Below the pieces are notes generated by a model, which saw only the letters and a program-made list of their open reading frames with translations, had not been told where the DNA came from and did not search any database. The translations under genes and the position numbers were made by a program. Source: Myxococcaceae bacterium (GTDB taxonomy: Bacteria; Myxococcota; Myxococcia; Myxococcales; Myxococcaceae). From it: a stretch of 47,937 nt of DNA. Positions 27,204-35,573 of the stretch are shown here, piece after piece. The stretch lies in the NCBI GenBank assembly GCA_022842905.1, contig JALHOS010000007.1, positions 1 to 47,937 on the forward strand, given 5' to 3'. Position 1 is the first letter of the stretch, and the number at the start of each line of letters is the position of its first letter.

Positions 27204-28831
27204 CGGCGCACCCGAAAGAACGCGTATGCACCGTCACCGATCGCGCCGTAGGCAATGCGAGTGTTCTCGTCGCCGAACCCCGTCGGTTGGGTCACGAAGG
27301 GACTCCTCGCGACGTCGCGGCGAACGCCGGTAAACGGGTCGACGAGTACGTACCGACCGCCACCGAGCCAGAGGACAGCGACATCCCGGTCTTGTCCGAC
27401 CAGTACTTCATCGGGGTTCAGCGGTGTCGGTCGGAGGGCAGTCAACAGGCTCACTCCGTTGTGTTGGCTCGCTTCAGTCCAGAAGCCGGCAGCGCTCGAG
27501 CAGCCGCGGCTCAAAGAGATCGTCGCGGCGTTCTCACCCAGGACCCCGGTGGCCACGTGCGTGCTCTCGTCTCCGACGTGGAGAGCTCGCAGCGGCCCCC
27601 CGGTGCTGCGGCCCTCAATCAGCGTCGTCGGAAGCTTATGGCCCGGCGTGCACGGGGGCAGGTGCCCGCCGCGCCGAAGCGACGGCGCGACGTTGACGAC
27701 CTCTCGCCGCGACGTCAGGTTCTCGACGTCGAACCGGACGATTTCGAGGTGTGGCTCCAACGAGCCGTCCACGCCCACGACCAGCGAACGGACCCCGCTG
27801 GCGCCCAGCACCAGCGGAGACCCGTCGGTGGGTCGCTGCCAGGCCACGTGTTCGCTGCGACGCACGCCGTCGCGATCGATGCGGGTCGCGGTGACACCCG
27901 ACGGGCTGGACTCCACGAGAAACACGGTTTCGCCGTCCGTGGGGACGACACGCGCCGCGGGGGACACCTCGACTGGAATCTGTCGACGGGAGGCGAGATC
28001 GTACCACCGCGTTCGCTGGCCGGCGCTCGTGACGAGCACGCCGTGGGTTTCGGACCACCGCGCCGTGCTTCCGGTCGGGACCTGTACGTCGAAGTCGATC
28101 GACCCATCGTCGACGTTGAGCCACCGAAGCCTGGTCAGGGGGCTGGTCACCGGGCCTCCTGCTCCGAACCAAGTGTACGCTCCGTCGACCAGGCCGACGC
28201 GCACGCGGCCGTCGCTGCACCGCGTAGCCCAGACGCGCAGGACGGGGGGGGGCGCGGAGCCCGGCGTTGGGCGCAGAGACGCGGGTTCTTGCCAGGGCGC
28301 GTCGACCAGCGTGCGTGTGGAGCCGTCGTCATAGACGCGCGCAACGACCAGGCGATCATGCAGATATTTCACCGTCAGGATCGGTTCGTCTCTGCTGCCC
28401 GCCCAGAGGAGCTGGACGCCGTCTTCCGGGGTGGTCAGTTGCTCGTCGTACCCCACGCCTCGCAACCAGAGCACATCGGGGTACGCCCAGACCTTCTCGA
28501 GCTCGAGCTCACCCAGGTCTGTCGTTCCGGCCGGGCGGAGGCTCAGCCCCGGTCGCCAGACACCTTCGTCCGTGTGTTCGTTCTGCAGCCCGAAGAGCGC
28601 GGCTTCTCCAGCGGGAACCTCGAGGCTGAACCTGCCTTCGACGTCGGTGACGGTCGTGGCGATCGGGCGGCGGTTTCGGACCACCGCGATCTGCGCGCCT
28701 TGTTGGGGGCCGCCGGCTCGATCGACGACACGGCCCGTGAGCGTCGCGATGCCGTCATCGGTCGTCAGAGCGCCACAGCAGCCGAGCACGGCAAGCCAAG
28801 CCAGGAGGAGGGGAGCGGAGTTTCCGGTCAT
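27200..28831 (-). CDS. Lipoprotein with carboxypeptidase-regulatory-like domain, first gene of the caspase operon
   Basis: A 543-residue lipoprotein with lipobox VLGC (C18). Residues about 28-110 match the carboxypeptidase-regulatory-like fold: LTGRVVDRAGGPQQGAQIAVV, then TDVEGRFSLEVPAGEAAL. Residues about 115-540 are beta-rich with aromatic-containing strands, repeated phrases such as RLRWLNVDDGSIDFDV, and several cysteines, as in a propeller-like sensor. The frame is open upstream to 29266 but ATG 28831 gives the lipoprotein signal. The gene starts about 150 bp from the divergent barrel gene, so the operon promoter should lie between 28832 and 28979. Its function is unknown; a surface sensor feeding the sigma factor is one possibility. 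Confidence 0.75.
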   Translation of the reverse strand: MTGNSAPLLLAWLAVLGCCGALTTDDGIATLTGRVVDRAGGPQQGAQIAVVRNRRPIATTVTDVEGRFSLEVPAGEAALFGLQNEHTDEGVWRPGLSLRPAGTTDLGELELEKVWAYPDVLWLRGVGYDEQLTTPEDGVQLLWAGSRDEPILTVKYLHDRLVVARVYDDGSTRTLVDAPWQEPASLRPTPGSAPPPVLRVWATRCSDGRVRVGLVDGAYTWFGAGGPVTSPLTRLRWLNVDDGSIDFDVQVPTGSTARWSETHGVLVTSAGQRTRWYDLASRRQIPVEVSPAARVVPTDGETVFLVESSPSGVTATRIDRDGVRRSEHVAWQRPTDGSPLVLGASGVRSLVVGVDGSLEPHLEIVRFDVENLTSRREVVNVAPSLRRGGHLPPCTPGHKLPTTLIEGRSTGGPLRALHVGDESTHVATGVLGENAATISLSRGCSSAAGFWTEASQHNGVSLLTALRPTPLNPDEVLVGQDRDVAVLWLGGGRYVLVDPFTGVRRDVARSPFVTQPTGFGDENTRIAYGAIGDGAYAFFRVRR

Positions 28832-28979
28832 ACGAAAGGGACGCCACGACGGCGACCGGCGATTACATCGGCGCGAGGTCGGTGTGGAGCAGGGAGCGTG
28901 TAACCGTGGCCGGCGACCCGCTCGGTGTCTCGCGTGAACCGCTAGGCACGGCTGCGCCCCTCTGCTACGCGCGCCAACC

Positions 28980-30674
28980 ATGTTCTCTGAGGGGAAACTG
29001 AAGCCTTGCGCATTGCTGGCTGTGCTGATCGGCGCACCCGTCGCGCTCGCGCAGTCCGTCGACGCCGGGGCCGAAGCGCTGCCCCTGCGCGTCGCCAACC
29101 CAGAGCCCGCGCCGGAGCTGATTCGGCAGGGCCCTTTCGAGGCCGACGCCGGCAGCGAAGCCGCGGCCCCGAGCTCCAGCCACAGCCCTTCGAAGAGCGC
29201 CGCCGCCGCCGAGGCCGCGTTCCAGGGTGAAGCCCCGCCGCCGAAAGAAGAGCCGATCCGCGTCACCGCCGCGCTGGGCGGCTCGCTGCGGTTGACCTAC
29301 TCCGGGGCGACCGACTTTCCCGTCGACTCGTCGTTCCAGGGCGTCACGATCGCGCCGCTGACCACGCGGCTGCGCGTCGCGCCGGAGATCTACGTCGGCC
29401 GCTTCGGCCTCATCATGGAAGCCGACGGCGTCACGGGCTCCATCATCGGCCACCCGGCGCCCCAGCTCGTCGGCGACCGCGTGCCGTTCCCCGTCATTCG
29501 CCCGCTCGAGCTGCGCAAGCTCTACCTCCAGTACAAGTGGGACTCGGGCGCGTTTCGGGTCGGCCAGCAGACTTCGCAGTGGGGCCTGGGGCTGCTCGCC
29601 AACGCCGGCGCCCAAGACGCGCAGCCCGGCGACTTCGGCCAGCAGCACTACGGCAACCTGACGTACCGCGCGTTGCTCGCGGCGCGGCCGTTCTTCTCGC
29701 TGGGCGGGGCGTGGCGCGCGGTCGAGACCGCCTTCGCGGCTGACCTGATCGTCCGCGACAACTTCGGGGAGTACGCGCTGGGTGATCGCGCCTGGCAGGG
29801 CGTCGTCGCGCTGCGCTTCGCCAAGGACCAGGACAACGAGCTGGGCTTCTACGGCGTCTACCGCAGCCAGCGGAACGTCGAGGCCACCAACGGCGCCAAG
29901 GCGACCGACGTGTTCGTCTTCGACTTCGCCGGCAAGGCCGAGTTCTTCAAGGAGCGGCTGCGCCGCCGTCAGGCCTCGCTCTGGGCCGGCTTCGAGGTCG
30001 TCGGCATCACCGGCACGACGACGCAGGGTCGGCACGAGACGGCCCCGCTGCTCCAGGTCCGCCAGCTCGGCGCGGCCGGCAAGCTGAACTTCAAGGTGCG
30101 CAACCTGGGGCTGCTGCTCGACGTGGGCTTCGCTTCGGGTGATCAGAACGCGACCGACGGCAGCATCGACAACTTCCGCTTCGACCGCGACTACAAGGTC
30201 GGCCTGGTGCTGTTCGATCACGTGCTGGGCTACCAGTCGGCCCGCGCGTCGGTGCGCGCGTCGGACCCCAGCTTGACCGGCGTGCCCCCCGAAGGCGCCG
30301 AGCTGCTCGGCACGGCGGGCAGCATCACCGGCGCTTGGTACCTGTTTCCCCGCGTGAAGCTCGCCTTCGCCGACTGGCTCGACGTGTACGGCGGGCCGCT
30401 CTTCGCGTTCAGCACCGCCAAGCTCACCGACGCCTTCACGACGCGCCTGGCCGGCGGCACGCCGCGCAACTCGCTGGGCGCTTCTCCAGGCGGCTACCTG
30501 GGCACGGAGCTCGACCTGGGGCTGCAGGCGCGCTGGACGATCTACAAGTCGCTGGTCTTCCGCGCGACGGCCGAAGGCGGGCTGCTGCTGCCCGGCGACG
30601 CGTTCGCGCTGCCGAGCGGTGGGCTCATGGGCACGGTGCTCATGGGCCGGCTGCGGCTGGCCTTGAGCATTTGA
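28980..30674 (+). CDS. Outer-membrane beta-barrel protein (564 aa)
   Basis: Signal peptide ends at VALA/QSVDAG (about residue 24). A low-complexity Ala/Ser/Pro linker (about 30-90) leads into a long barrel-like region of amphipathic strands (about 95-564): examples are RLRVAPEIYVGRFGLIM, LRKLYLQYKWDSGAFRVGQQ and LGLQARWTIYKSLVFRATAEGG. The sequence ends in LRLALSI, though without a terminal Phe. It looks like a porin or alginate-export-like barrel; the substrate is unknown. The start has no good ribosome-binding site. It precedes the large lipase-like lipoprotein by 27 bp on the same strand. Confidence 0.78.
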   Translation: MFSEGKLKPCALLAVLIGAPVALAQSVDAGAEALPLRVANPEPAPELIRQGPFEADAGSEAAAPSSSHSPSKSAAAAEAAFQGEAPPPKEEPIRVTAALGGSLRLTYSGATDFPVDSSFQGVTIAPLTTRLRVAPEIYVGRFGLIMEADGVTGSIIGHPAPQLVGDRVPFPVIRPLELRKLYLQYKWDSGAFRVGQQTSQWGLGLLANAGAQDAQPGDFGQQHYGNLTYRALLAARPFFSLGGAWRAVETAFAADLIVRDNFGEYALGDRAWQGVVALRFAKDQDNELGFYGVYRSQRNVEATNGAKATDVFVFDFAGKAEFFKERLRRRQASLWAGFEVVGITGTTTQGRHETAPLLQVRQLGAAGKLNFKVRNLGLLLDVGFASGDQNATDGSIDNFRFDRDYKVGLVLFDHVLGYQSARASVRASDPSLTGVPPEGAELLGTAGSITGAWYLFPRVKLAFADWLDVYGGPLFAFSTAKLTDAFTTRLAGGTPRNSLGASPGGYLGTELDLGLQARWTIYKSLVFRATAEGGLLLPGDAFALPSGGLMGTVLMGRLRLALSI

Positions 30675-30701
30675 AGAACCCCACACGAGATCCAGGACCT
30701 C

Positions 30702-33700
30702 ATGACCTTGCCGCGACTGTGGAAGAGCTTGCTGCCGGTGACGTTGCTGACCGCGTCTTGTGCGCCGTCGGAAGGGAAGGGGCTGGCGCTGACGCAGCCC
30801 GGGACCGGCGCGCAGGTGCGCTTCGACATGTACGCCCGGCCGCTGCCGGACATTCCGCTCCCGAACGACTTCGCCACTCGGTACGATCCGTCGGCGCCGA
30901 ACAAGCGCCGCATCAACGCGTCCATGGTTGCGACGACCGAATGGGAACGGTCCACCCGCGCGTCGATCGACGATCTCGACGGCTGGGGCACGTACCAGAG
31001 CATCACCGTCGGGTTCGAGAAGCCGCTCGACGTGCACAACGTGCTCAGGCGGCACCAGGGCGACGACTACGATCCGCGCGACGACGCGGCGTACCTGCTC
31101 GACATCACCCGCGACTCGCCGGACTTCTGCCAGTTCGTCCCGCTCGATCTGGGCGAAGGCAACTTCCCGCTCACGCTCGAGCGGCCGGACTACTTCCCGA
31201 ACGACTCGCACAACGACTCCGACCAGCTCGTGTTCGAAGACCGCGAGGAGGACGTCAACCGCAACGGCAAGCTCGACCTGGGTGAAGACCTGGACATGGA
31301 CGGCGTGCTCGACCACCCGAACACGCTCTTCCCGGGTGACACCAAGCTCAATGTGCTGCCGTTCTACGAACGCGAGACGAACACGCTCATCATGAAGCCG
31401 GTCATGCCGCTGCGGGAGTCGACCACCTACGCGGTGGTGCTGACGCGGCGGCTCCTCGACGAAGACGGCCGGCCGGTGCGCTCACCGTTCGACTACGTGA
31501 ACCACACCCAGCAGACGCAGGCGCTCGAGCCGGTGCTGGACTGCCTGCCCAAGTACGGGCTGGCCCGCGAAGACGTGGCCTTCACCTGGTCCTACACGAC
31601 GCAGAGCATCACCCGGGAGTTCAAGGCGGTGCGTGACGGGTTGTACGGGCACGGCTCGCTGGCGCGGTTGTCGACGGAGTTCCCCGCGCAGATCAAGCAG
31701 CTCTACCGCCTGCAGACCCTGCCCGAAGGCAGCACCGCAAACGCCTATATCGTCACCAGCGAGCGGTTCCGCGACGCGGCGATCGAAGTGCTCAAGGCGC
31801 TCGAAGGGCGCTCGACGCTCACGCCGCAGATGCTCAACGTGATCGACCACCACAAGTTCATCGACTACCACGTGATCTTCTCGTTCACTTCGCCGCAGTT
31901 CTTCCCGCGGGTCGACGCCGAGAAGAAGCCGCTGCCGCTCTACAAGCAGGTGATGAAGATCGACCCGCTGACCGGCGACGCGTTCACGCGGCCTGAGGAC
32001 GTGATCGTGTACGTGACGATCCCCAAGAACCGTCGCGGCCCAGCGCCGGCGGTGATCCTCGGCCACGGCTACACGGGCGGAAAGTACGACCCGCTGATCT
32101 ACGGGGGGTTCTTCGCGCGCGTCGGCCTCGCTTCGATCGGCATGGACAACGTCAGCCACGGCTTGGGCTTGGATCCCGTGCTGCTCGAGGTGGCCCGCGG
32201 GCTGTTGCGCGGGAAGAACCTGGAGCCCATGTACAAGGGCCTGGTGCAGGACGACCGCGCTGCGGATCAGAACGCCGACGGCATCAAGGATCCTGGCGCC
32301 GACTTCTGGACCTCGTACATCACCCACACGCGTGACGTCGTGCGGCAGACGTCGATCGACTACGCGCAGCTCGTGCGGATCCTGCGCGGCTTCAACGGCG
32401 TGCAGACGTGGAACTACGACAACAACCGCGATCAGAAGAACGATCTGGCCGGCGACTTCGACGGCGACGGGGTGCTCGACATCGGCGGGACCGCGCCGAT
32501 CCACATCAGCGGTGGGTCGCTCGGCGGCATCATGAGCGCGCTCATGGCCGGGGCCGAGCCTCAGCTCGACACGTCGGTGCCGATCTCCGGCGGGGCCGGG
32601 CTGCCCGACATTGGCATTCGCAGCACCCAGGGTGGCGTCGGCGAGGCGGTCAACCTGCGCATGATGGGCCCGCTGTTGATCACCCTGAAGAACACCGAAG
32701 GGAAGATGGAGCTGTGGCAGTACCTGCCGGACCTCAACAAGCTCGGGAAGGCCAAGCTCGGCGTCGTCACCGCGACGCTCAAAGAAGGCGACACCGCGGT
32801 CGTGACGAACCTGCGCAGCGGCGAGCACCGCTGCGGTCGAGTCATGGCCAACCAGCTGCTGCGCGTGGCGGTCAGCTCGGACGAGGGCGATCCACTCCGG
32901 CTCGACGTGTTCGACGGCGCGCTGCCTCCAGCGCCGCGCGACGGCTGTGTCGTCCCGAAGGACACCACGCCCTACTGGACCTTCGACAAGCTGGGCGTCG
33001 AGGTGAAGTGGTACGCGGGCAAGGCCGACGCGGGCGTCGTCGCCACCACGCTCGACGCAGGCACCGAGCTGCGCGCCTTGGGCGACGGCTTTGGCCTACG
33101 GCGGCAGACCCCGGAGATGCGGCGCTTCATGGGCCTCGCGCAGCTGGCGATCGAGCGCGGCGATCCGGTCAACTGGGTGCCGTATTCGGATCGGTGGAAC
33201 CTGACGTACGCGACCGGTGAGAAGGTCGAGACCAACCTGCTGATCGTCAACACCGTCGGCGACATGAAGGTGCCGGTCGCGACCGGCGCGGCGGTGGCTC
33301 GCGCGGCGGGCATGATCGAGCTGCGGCAGCGCGATCCCCGCTGGGACAAGACCCCGAACCGCGTGCTGATCGACAACGGGGTGGTCGAGGCCGTGGAGCG
33401 CACCGGACGCTTCAAGAGCAGCCGCGGCGTGCCCACGCTCGTCGACGTCGAGCACTTCTCGTCGGTGACCGGCGCGAACGACGGCTTCGACGTGCCTCGG
33501 CTCAACCCGCCGCTGCGGCTCGTCGGCCCCAACCCGCGCCTGGGCGGCTACAGCGGCGTGGTGTTCCCCATGGTCAAGCCCGAGGGCACCCACGGGTTCG
33601 ATCTGCCCAACCCCGGCGCGACCTGGAACTTGGGCGCCTTCATGGTGAACCTGCTCGGCCGCTTCATGCAGACCAGCGGGCGGGAGCTGAAGTTCGACAC

Positions 33701-33752
33701 CTGCCTGCCCAACAGCAGCTGCACGTGGTTGCCGCCGATCCCGGCGAACTAA
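30702..33752 (+). CDS. Large lipoprotein with alpha/beta-hydrolase (lipase/esterase-like) domain (1016 aa)
   Basis: Signal peptide with lipobox-like TASC (C20). The N-terminal part (about 40-330) resembles the N-domain of bacterial extracellular lipases: YARPLPDIPLPNDFATRYDP and AVVLTRRLLDEDGRPVRSP. It also contains a calcium-loop-like segment, EDVNRNGKLDLGED. The hydrolase core has the oxyanion HGYTGG (H455), a nucleophile elbow SGGSLGG (S606), candidate acid D854 in VGDMKVPV and candidate base H918 in VEHF. The family cleaves carboxylic esters, often lipids. AGGA six bases before the ATG supports the start. It follows the barrel gene and may use it for export or uptake of products. Residue assignments are from motif reading. 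Confidence 0.75.
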   Translation: MTLPRLWKSLLPVTLLTASCAPSEGKGLALTQPGTGAQVRFDMYARPLPDIPLPNDFATRYDPSAPNKRRINASMVATTEWERSTRASIDDLDGWGTYQSITVGFEKPLDVHNVLRRHQGDDYDPRDDAAYLLDITRDSPDFCQFVPLDLGEGNFPLTLERPDYFPNDSHNDSDQLVFEDREEDVNRNGKLDLGEDLDMDGVLDHPNTLFPGDTKLNVLPFYERETNTLIMKPVMPLRESTTYAVVLTRRLLDEDGRPVRSPFDYVNHTQQTQALEPVLDCLPKYGLAREDVAFTWSYTTQSITREFKAVRDGLYGHGSLARLSTEFPAQIKQLYRLQTLPEGSTANAYIVTSERFRDAAIEVLKALEGRSTLTPQMLNVIDHHKFIDYHVIFSFTSPQFFPRVDAEKKPLPLYKQVMKIDPLTGDAFTRPEDVIVYVTIPKNRRGPAPAVILGHGYTGGKYDPLIYGGFFARVGLASIGMDNVSHGLGLDPVLLEVARGLLRGKNLEPMYKGLVQDDRAADQNADGIKDPGADFWTSYITHTRDVVRQTSIDYAQLVRILRGFNGVQTWNYDNNRDQKNDLAGDFDGDGVLDIGGTAPIHISGGSLGGIMSALMAGAEPQLDTSVPISGGAGLPDIGIRSTQGGVGEAVNLRMMGPLLITLKNTEGKMELWQYLPDLNKLGKAKLGVVTATLKEGDTAVVTNLRSGEHRCGRVMANQLLRVAVSSDEGDPLRLDVFDGALPPAPRDGCVVPKDTTPYWTFDKLGVEVKWYAGKADAGVVATTLDAGTELRALGDGFGLRRQTPEMRRFMGLAQLAIERGDPVNWVPYSDRWNLTYATGEKVETNLLIVNTVGDMKVPVATGAAVARAAGMIELRQRDPRWDKTPNRVLIDNGVVEAVERTGRFKSSRGVPTLVDVEHFSSVTGANDGFDVPRLNPPLRLVGPNPRLGGYSGVVFPMVKPEGTHGFDLPNPGATWNLGAFMVNLLGRFMQTSGRELKFDTCLPNSSCTWLPPIPAN

Positions 33753-33791
33753 AGGACCGCGCGGCACCCCAAAGGACGGCGGGCCGGCCCT

Positions 33792-34427
33792 TCAGACCGG
33801 TCCGTCGAGGCGGCGCAGCAGCCCGCGGGTCCGCTCCGCGCTGAACACGCGCCAGACGACGAAGAAGCCCACGAGGATCGCCAGCGTGTGGGCGATCGTG
33901 AACGCGGCCATGAGCCGCTGCGCGACGGAGAACGCTTCGGTCAGTTCCCCGGAGGCCTGCTCCGCCGCGGCCTTCACCATGGCGCCTGCGGAGCGCTGGG
34001 CGATCACCAGCTGCTGCCCGCCGTCCATGGCGCGGGCGATCGCCGCGACGAGGGCACCCCAGCCGACGACGGCCGCCGCGTCTTCTCGTCGGGCCATGCC
34101 CGGCCAGCGCACGCGCAAGCTGAGCGTCGCGGTGAGGAGCGCGGCGAAGGACAACAGCACCAGCACGGCGATGCGAGGCGCGCGCATGGACCGAATCGCG
34201 CTCAGGCGCGCTTCCTGGCCGGCCTTGAACATGGCCTGCATGACCTTCGCGTCGAGCGCGCCGCCGTCGAGGCCGGCGAAGGTCGGCTCCACCAGCTCGA
34301 CGCTGTCGGCGATCGCGGCTTCCACGGTCTCCTGCCACGACTTCCAGGACACCAGCGTGCCCAGCGTCAGCGTGGCGAGAATGAAGTACCGCAGGGGACG
34401 CGGGAGCTGACCTCGCTCGTCCGTCAC
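33792..34427 (-). CDS. Membrane protein with three or four hydrophobic segments (211 aa)
   Basis: A hypothetical membrane protein. Hydrophobic segments lie about at residues 13-28 (RYFILATLTLGTLVSW), 84-103 (IAVLVLLSFAALLTATL), 118-132 (AVVGWGALVAAIARA) and 171-195 (TIAHTLAILVGFFVVWRVF). No catalytic or binding motif is visible. The GTG at 34427 overlaps the stop of the DUF1844 gene (GTGA), making it the third gene of a coupled trio. It ends convergent to the lipase gene with 39 bp between. Confidence 0.7.
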   Translation of the reverse strand: MTDERGQLPRPLRYFILATLTLGTLVSWKSWQETVEAAIADSVELVEPTFAGLDGGALDAKVMQAMFKAGQEARLSAIRSMRAPRIAVLVLLSFAALLTATLSLRVRWPGMARREDAAAVVGWGALVAAIARAMDGGQQLVIAQRSAGAMVKAAAEQASGELTEAFSVAQRLMAAFTIAHTLAILVGFFVVWRVFSAERTRGLLRRLDGPV

Positions 34428-34717
34428 GTCCCGCTCTTCTTCAGGTACCGCAGGCGCAGATCGAGCAGCAGATCCTGCAAGAGGCGCTGCTCTTCCTGGG
34501 TGAGGTTGCCTGCGGTCTTCACCGCCAAGAGTTCGAGCACGTCGATCGTCTGCCGCGCTCCGAGCAGATCGACGGCGCCGGGCGTGGCTTCGGGGTGCGT
34601 CGCGTCACCCAGGTGGATGAGCGCGGTCGACGCCAGGCTCAACACGAACGAGCTGAAGCTCAGCGGGGCGTGCCCGCCCATCACGAAGCCTTCGCCCTGT
34701 CGCTCTGCCACGGTCAC
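34424..34717 (-). CDS. DUF1844 family protein
   Basis: A 97-residue protein. It matches the DUF1844 pattern: FSSFVLSLASTALIHLGD, then GAVDLLGARQTIDVLELLAVKTAGNLTQEEQRLLQDLLLDLRLRYL. The family is found in Deltaproteobacteria and Acidobacteria and has no known role. It starts at GTG 34717 in a GTGA overlap with the small acidic protein and is followed by another GTGA overlap. Confidence 0.8.
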   Translation of the reverse strand: MTVAERQGEGFVMGGHAPLSFSSFVLSLASTALIHLGDATHPEATPGAVDLLGARQTIDVLELLAVKTAGNLTQEEQRLLQDLLLDLRLRYLKKSGT

Positions 34718-34908
34718 TCCTCGTCGCCGACGTCGTCCTCGTCATCGAAGTCGTCGGAGTCCAGCGTGGACTCGACGGGCGCCGCCTTGTCCGAGACGTC
34801 GGGGAGCGACTTGAGGTGCTTCTCCCACGCCTTCTCCTCGAGGATTCCCTGGCGGAGGTACCGCTCGGCGGTTCGCTTGTCTTGGTAGCGCAGATCGATC
34901 TCGGACAT
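34714..34908 (-). CDS. Small acidic-tailed conserved-type protein (64 aa)
   Basis: A 64-residue protein with a basic N-terminal half (DLRYQDKRTAERYLRQG, EEKAWEKHLKSLPD) and an acidic tail (DSDDFDDEDDVGDEE). No domain is recognised. It is called because it opens a three-gene run joined by GTGA overlaps and has a plausible promoter just upstream. It is divergent from thiE with only 26 bp between starts. Confidence 0.65.
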   Translation of the reverse strand: MSEIDLRYQDKRTAERYLRQGILEEKAWEKHLKSLPDVSDKAAPVESTLDSDDFDDEDDVGDEE

Positions 34909-34917
34909 GGGCCGGGC

Positions 34918-34945
34918 CTATAAGGCAGCCGCCCATGGCAGACAA
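34918..34945 (-). promoter_or_regulatory. Compact divergent promoter region between the 64-aa gene and thiE
   Basis: Minus strand: TTGTCT (34945-34940), 16 bp, TTATAG (34923-34918), which would put the start about 3 bases before the ATG at 34908. Plus strand: TATAAG (34919-34924), 10 bases before the thiE ATG, with no good -35. The two -10-like boxes are the same bases read on opposite strands. Confidence 0.35.
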
Positions 34946-35573
34946 GCTCCCGCGCGGCCTCTACGCCCTGGTGGACGACAGCTTGGCCACGCACGTCAGC
35001 ATGGTCGCCAAGGCCCAGGCGGTGCTCGAGGCCGGCGTCGAGATGCTGCAGCTGCGCTTCAAGCTCACCCCGGAGAAGGACGCGCTGCTGGCGCTGCGGC
35101 AGGTCGTCGCGCTCGCCAAGGGCCACCCTCGCGCGGTCGTGATCGTCAACGATCGCCCCGACTGGGCGTTGATCGCCGGCGCGCATGGCGTCCACGTCGG
35201 CCAGGACGACGTGCCGATCGACTGGGCCAGGAAGGTGCTCGGACCGCAGGCGCTGATCGGCGCGACGGTGCGGTCGGCGGCGGACATCGACGCGGCCGCC
35301 CGGGCGGGGGCCGATCACGTCGGCCTGGGCCCCGTCTTCGCCACCACGACCAAGCAGGTCGACGCGCCGCCGCTCGGGGTCGAGGGGTTCGCGGCGATCG
35401 CGCGGAGCAGCCGGCTGCCGGTCGTCGCCATCGCCGGGATCCGGCGCCGGCACCTGCCCGAGCTTCGGAAGGCCGGGGCGCATGCGGCGGCGGTCGCCAG
35501 CGAGTTGTGGGGGGCGCCTGACTTCGCTGCTACCGCCCGCGCGCTGCACCAGGCATTCTTCGCGGCTTCATGA
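34935..35573 (+). CDS. thiE: Thiamine-phosphate synthase
   Basis: A 212-residue ThiE. It couples hydroxymethylpyrimidine diphosphate with the thiazole phosphate. Recognisable blocks are GVEMLQLRFK (usually QLRxK), IVNDRPDWALIAGAHGVHVGQDD, GPVFATTTK and VVAIAGI. There is no other thiamine gene in the window. The stop overlaps the ATG of the next gene (ATGA, 35570-35573). No ribosome-binding site precedes the ATG, so translation may begin near the 5' end of the mRNA. Confidence 0.92.
   Translation: MADKLPRGLYALVDDSLATHVSMVAKAQAVLEAGVEMLQLRFKLTPEKDALLALRQVVALAKGHPRAVVIVNDRPDWALIAGAHGVHVGQDDVPIDWARKVLGPQALIGATVRSAADIDAAARAGADHVGLGPVFATTTKQVDAPPLGVEGFAAIARSSRLPVVAIAGIRRRHLPELRKAGAHAAAVASELWGAPDFAATARALHQAFFAAS

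Noticed and set aside
28832-29266. Extension of the first caspase-operon lipoprotein to 29266
   Set aside because: It overlaps the start of the divergent barrel gene and lacks sense; the lipoprotein signal begins at 28831.
33781-33790. GGGCCGGCCC palindrome between the lipase and membrane genes
   Set aside because: Short, fully GC and without a T-run; no better than chance in this composition.
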